A program made the translations under genes and the position numbers. Of a stretch of DNA of 40,867 nt, positions 40,201-40,867 are shown piece after piece. The notes beneath the pieces were generated by a model. The model did not search any database. It saw only the letters and a list, made by a program, of their open reading frames with translations, and had not been told where the DNA came from. Each line of letters opens with the position of its first letter. Positions within the stretch are counted from its first letter, which is position 1. Origin of the DNA: FW021-bin31 sp964478125 (GTDB lineage Bacteria > Bacteroidota > Bacteroidia > Chitinophagales > Chitinophagaceae); NCBI GenBank assembly GCA_964478125.1, contig CAYZGR010000027.1, positions 1 to 40,867 on the forward strand. The letters are read 5' to 3'.

Positions 40201-40867
40201 AGTGAGGACGAAATAAAGGCCGCGGATGAACAGGCACAAAAGGCCCTTGGCAATCCGGATGCCACTTATCAGGATGGTGGAGAGCAGCCCGGGGAATTCC
40301 GTTATAAAGATGTGGATGGCAACGGCTATATCGACAATGACGACCGGATGATTTTTGGCAATCCCAACCCGGATTTTACCTATGGAATTACGGCCTCTAT
40401 TGGATATAAAAATTTTGATCTTCGCCTTGATTTCTACGGCGTTTGGGGACAACAACTGATCAATTACACCAAGTGGTATACTGATTTCTATGCCAGCTTC
40501 CCAGGAGGCGCCATCAGCAAAAGAGTACTAAACTCCTGGACACCACAGAACACGAATACCAACATTCCGATATTCGAGGATCGGGCCGTTTTCAGTAACA
40601 ACCAGACTTTTAACTCCTATTACATGGAAAATGGTTCTTATTTCCGTGCACGGAATATACAACTGGCTTATACCTTCAAAAAAGGATTATTACAAAAAGC
40701 AGGGATCCAAAACCTAAGGGTTTATATACAGGGGATCAACCTGTTTACCATTACCAAATACGATGGATTAGATCCTGCTATTAGTGGATTGGATAACAAC
40801 TTCGGAATTGACTATGGTACCTATCCTTTTGTAAAGCAGTTTGTTGTTGGGGCTAATTTCACCTTTT
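37300..40867 (+). CDS. SusC-like TonB-linked outer membrane receptor (stop codon outside window)
   Basis: The frame is open for 1189 codons to the right edge. It has a signal segment (about 23-43, MKISFILILAACLQVSAKSY), STN domain (about 50-120), carboxypeptidase-regulatory-like domain (about 128-205), TonB box ELVVTGYTT (near 210), plug (about 220-330: LQGKVSGVNITTSGEPGGG and LYVVDGVPTTDISSIDP), and a large barrel. A calcium-binding-like DVDGNGYIDNDDR loop occurs near 1005. The last residues, VGANFTF, look like a normal SusC C-terminus, so only the stop is probably missing; susD should follow. An ATG at codon 23 (37366) is an alternative start that would remove the charged lead. Confidence 0.95.
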   Translation, partial: MKKNVPVMPFYKRKVIHKAFLFMKISFILILAACLQVSAKSYSQGDASLTMTLSNVKLKKAINIISRKANCRFLYSEDIVPVNKRVNLYAENKPLSSVMDHLLKETNLQYKVLDNGVIVIAKKGAIIRRQHTVSGAITDEQGNPLAGVTVQVKGTNTGTVTSVDGQFKLEVPDNATLVVSSVGFETQEVATAGKTEINIVLKTSSKALSELVVTGYTTQIQKNLTGSVSTVKGSDLTAIPMGNAQKQLQGKVSGVNITTSGEPGGGSKVRIRGFGSFTSNDPLYVVDGVPTTDISSIDPNDISDISVLKDAATASIYGARAFAGVILITTKKGKAGKLTVNYDVSYGNQFPGKGFDLMSPQQTAEWTWKAMKAVGDEPSHPQYGSGAEPVIPDYIMAGTHYGLLNSDPNTAALVDPSLYNIDPSKGPFYQIVKANKAGTNWYDEITRVAPIQNHNLSLSGGSDNSRYSVQMGYYNQQGVVMETYLKRYTLRANTEFTIHNRVKIGENVQVALKENPTLDNGDIGGSEGNAIGWSYRENPLIPVHDIMGNFAGTRADGFNNPHNPVADQYRTRDNRTRTTDIFGNIYMDVLLPYNLTFHSSFGGGYSNYYYNTFGYLQYEDKENNPTVNYVYEGANYQYNWVWTNTLQFEHQYGDHYVKVLLGEEALGGQARNVDVSGFNPFSPDPNYATISTTQSSGRTATDGGGPLARTYSLFAQANYNYKDKYLFSGTIRRDGSAVFGPEHRFGIFPAVSAGWRISSESFMQNARWINDLKIRGSYGEMGNSTPVPLKNQVNTYAASPEAASYDIFGTDNSLEEGLRADGFAAPATHWETNKTLDFGLDATLFNNAFDLTVDWYRRNTVGLLYAPQVEATVGFLNDYPTVNVGSMKNVGVDLQISKHGNFAANWRYDATLNFSTYKNTITKIADNIDYFYGNSYGATRIGGNPTINKVGHSMSAFYGYKVVGLWQSEDEIKAADEQAQKALGNPDATYQDGGEQPGEFRYKDVDGNGYIDNDDRMIFGNPNPDFTYGITASIGYKNFDLRLDFYGVWGQQLINYTKWYTDFYASFPGGAISKRVLNSWTPQNTNTNIPIFEDRAVFSNNQTFNSYYMENGSYFRARNIQLAYTFKKGLLQKAGIQNLRVYIQGINLFTITKYDGLDPAISGLDNNFGIDYGTYPFVKQFVVGANFTF

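Noticed and set aside
37606..40455. Several long minus-strand frames inside the right SusC-like gene
   Set aside because: They are antisense shadows of a strongly supported coding frame and show no family features.
1..40867. tRNA, rRNA, CRISPR arrays, insertion sequences and prophage genes
   Set aside because: I looked for conserved tRNA arm patterns, regularly spaced repeats and transposase or integrase motifs and found none; this was by eye, and a covariance-model scan would be decisive.

Overview
The window looks like a chromosomal segment of a member of the Bacteroidota, most likely the Chitinophagaceae/Sphingobacteriia side. Three things point there: SusC-type TonB-linked receptors with an N-terminal STN domain, ECF sigma factor/FecR anti-sigma pairs, and promoters of the Bacteroidota type (TTTG, about 20 nt, TAnnTTTG). 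Shine-Dalgarno sequences are mostly weak or absent. The species is not identifiable from sequence reading alone.

Layout. (1) 1-2873, minus strand: a surface-signalling uptake cassette of ECF sigma factor, FecR anti-sigma factor and a SusC-like receptor cut by the left edge. (2) 3253-7335, minus: GH31 alpha-glucosidase, agmatinase-family ureohydrolase and a small membrane protein, probably one operon. (3) 7437-9231, minus: a cysteine-free ArsR regulator followed by a CstB-like persulfide dioxygenase/rhodanese. (4) 9484-11098: bacilliredoxin plus a small conserved protein (minus), then a divergent Hsp20 gene with a clear terminator. (5) 11155-14604 mfd (minus), 14703-15236 a DUF488 protein (plus), then 15276-18961 ndh, glpF and glpK (minus), with a Tat-exported SGNH hydrolase just upstream. 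(6) 20145-22961 uvrA (minus), divergent from a stand-alone ECF sigma factor and a large SNF2 helicase with two SWIM zinc fingers. (7) 27815-33666: a two-component system (minus) divergent from a GLPGLI-like secreted protein and an outer-membrane beta-barrel receptor (plus). (8) 33667-34039: a repeat-rich gap containing 100 N. (9) 34040-35244: a CPBP intramembrane protease and a DUF2007 protein. (10) 35313-40867, plus: a second sigma-FecR-SusC cassette whose receptor appears to lack only its stop codon in the window.

How the parts work together. The two sigma-FecR-SusC cassettes lie at opposite ends and point outward; in each, substrate binding to the receptor's STN domain would relieve FecR inhibition of its sigma factor. 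Region 7 is the most system-like module. Its divergent intergenic region carries TTAAC/TTAAG half-sites at helical spacing, and the outermost ones sit where the -33 boxes of the two divergent promoters should be. This suggests the response regulator controls both its own operon and the surface operon. The kinase's periplasmic domain, the secreted protein's tail and the receptor's tail are all unusually rich in arginine, and the two tails also in glycine. Two nucleotide-excision-repair genes, uvrA and mfd, each have a consensus -7 box ending only 7 and 10 nt before the start codon, implying nearly leaderless transcripts. No tRNA, rRNA, CRISPR array, transposase or phage gene was recognised.
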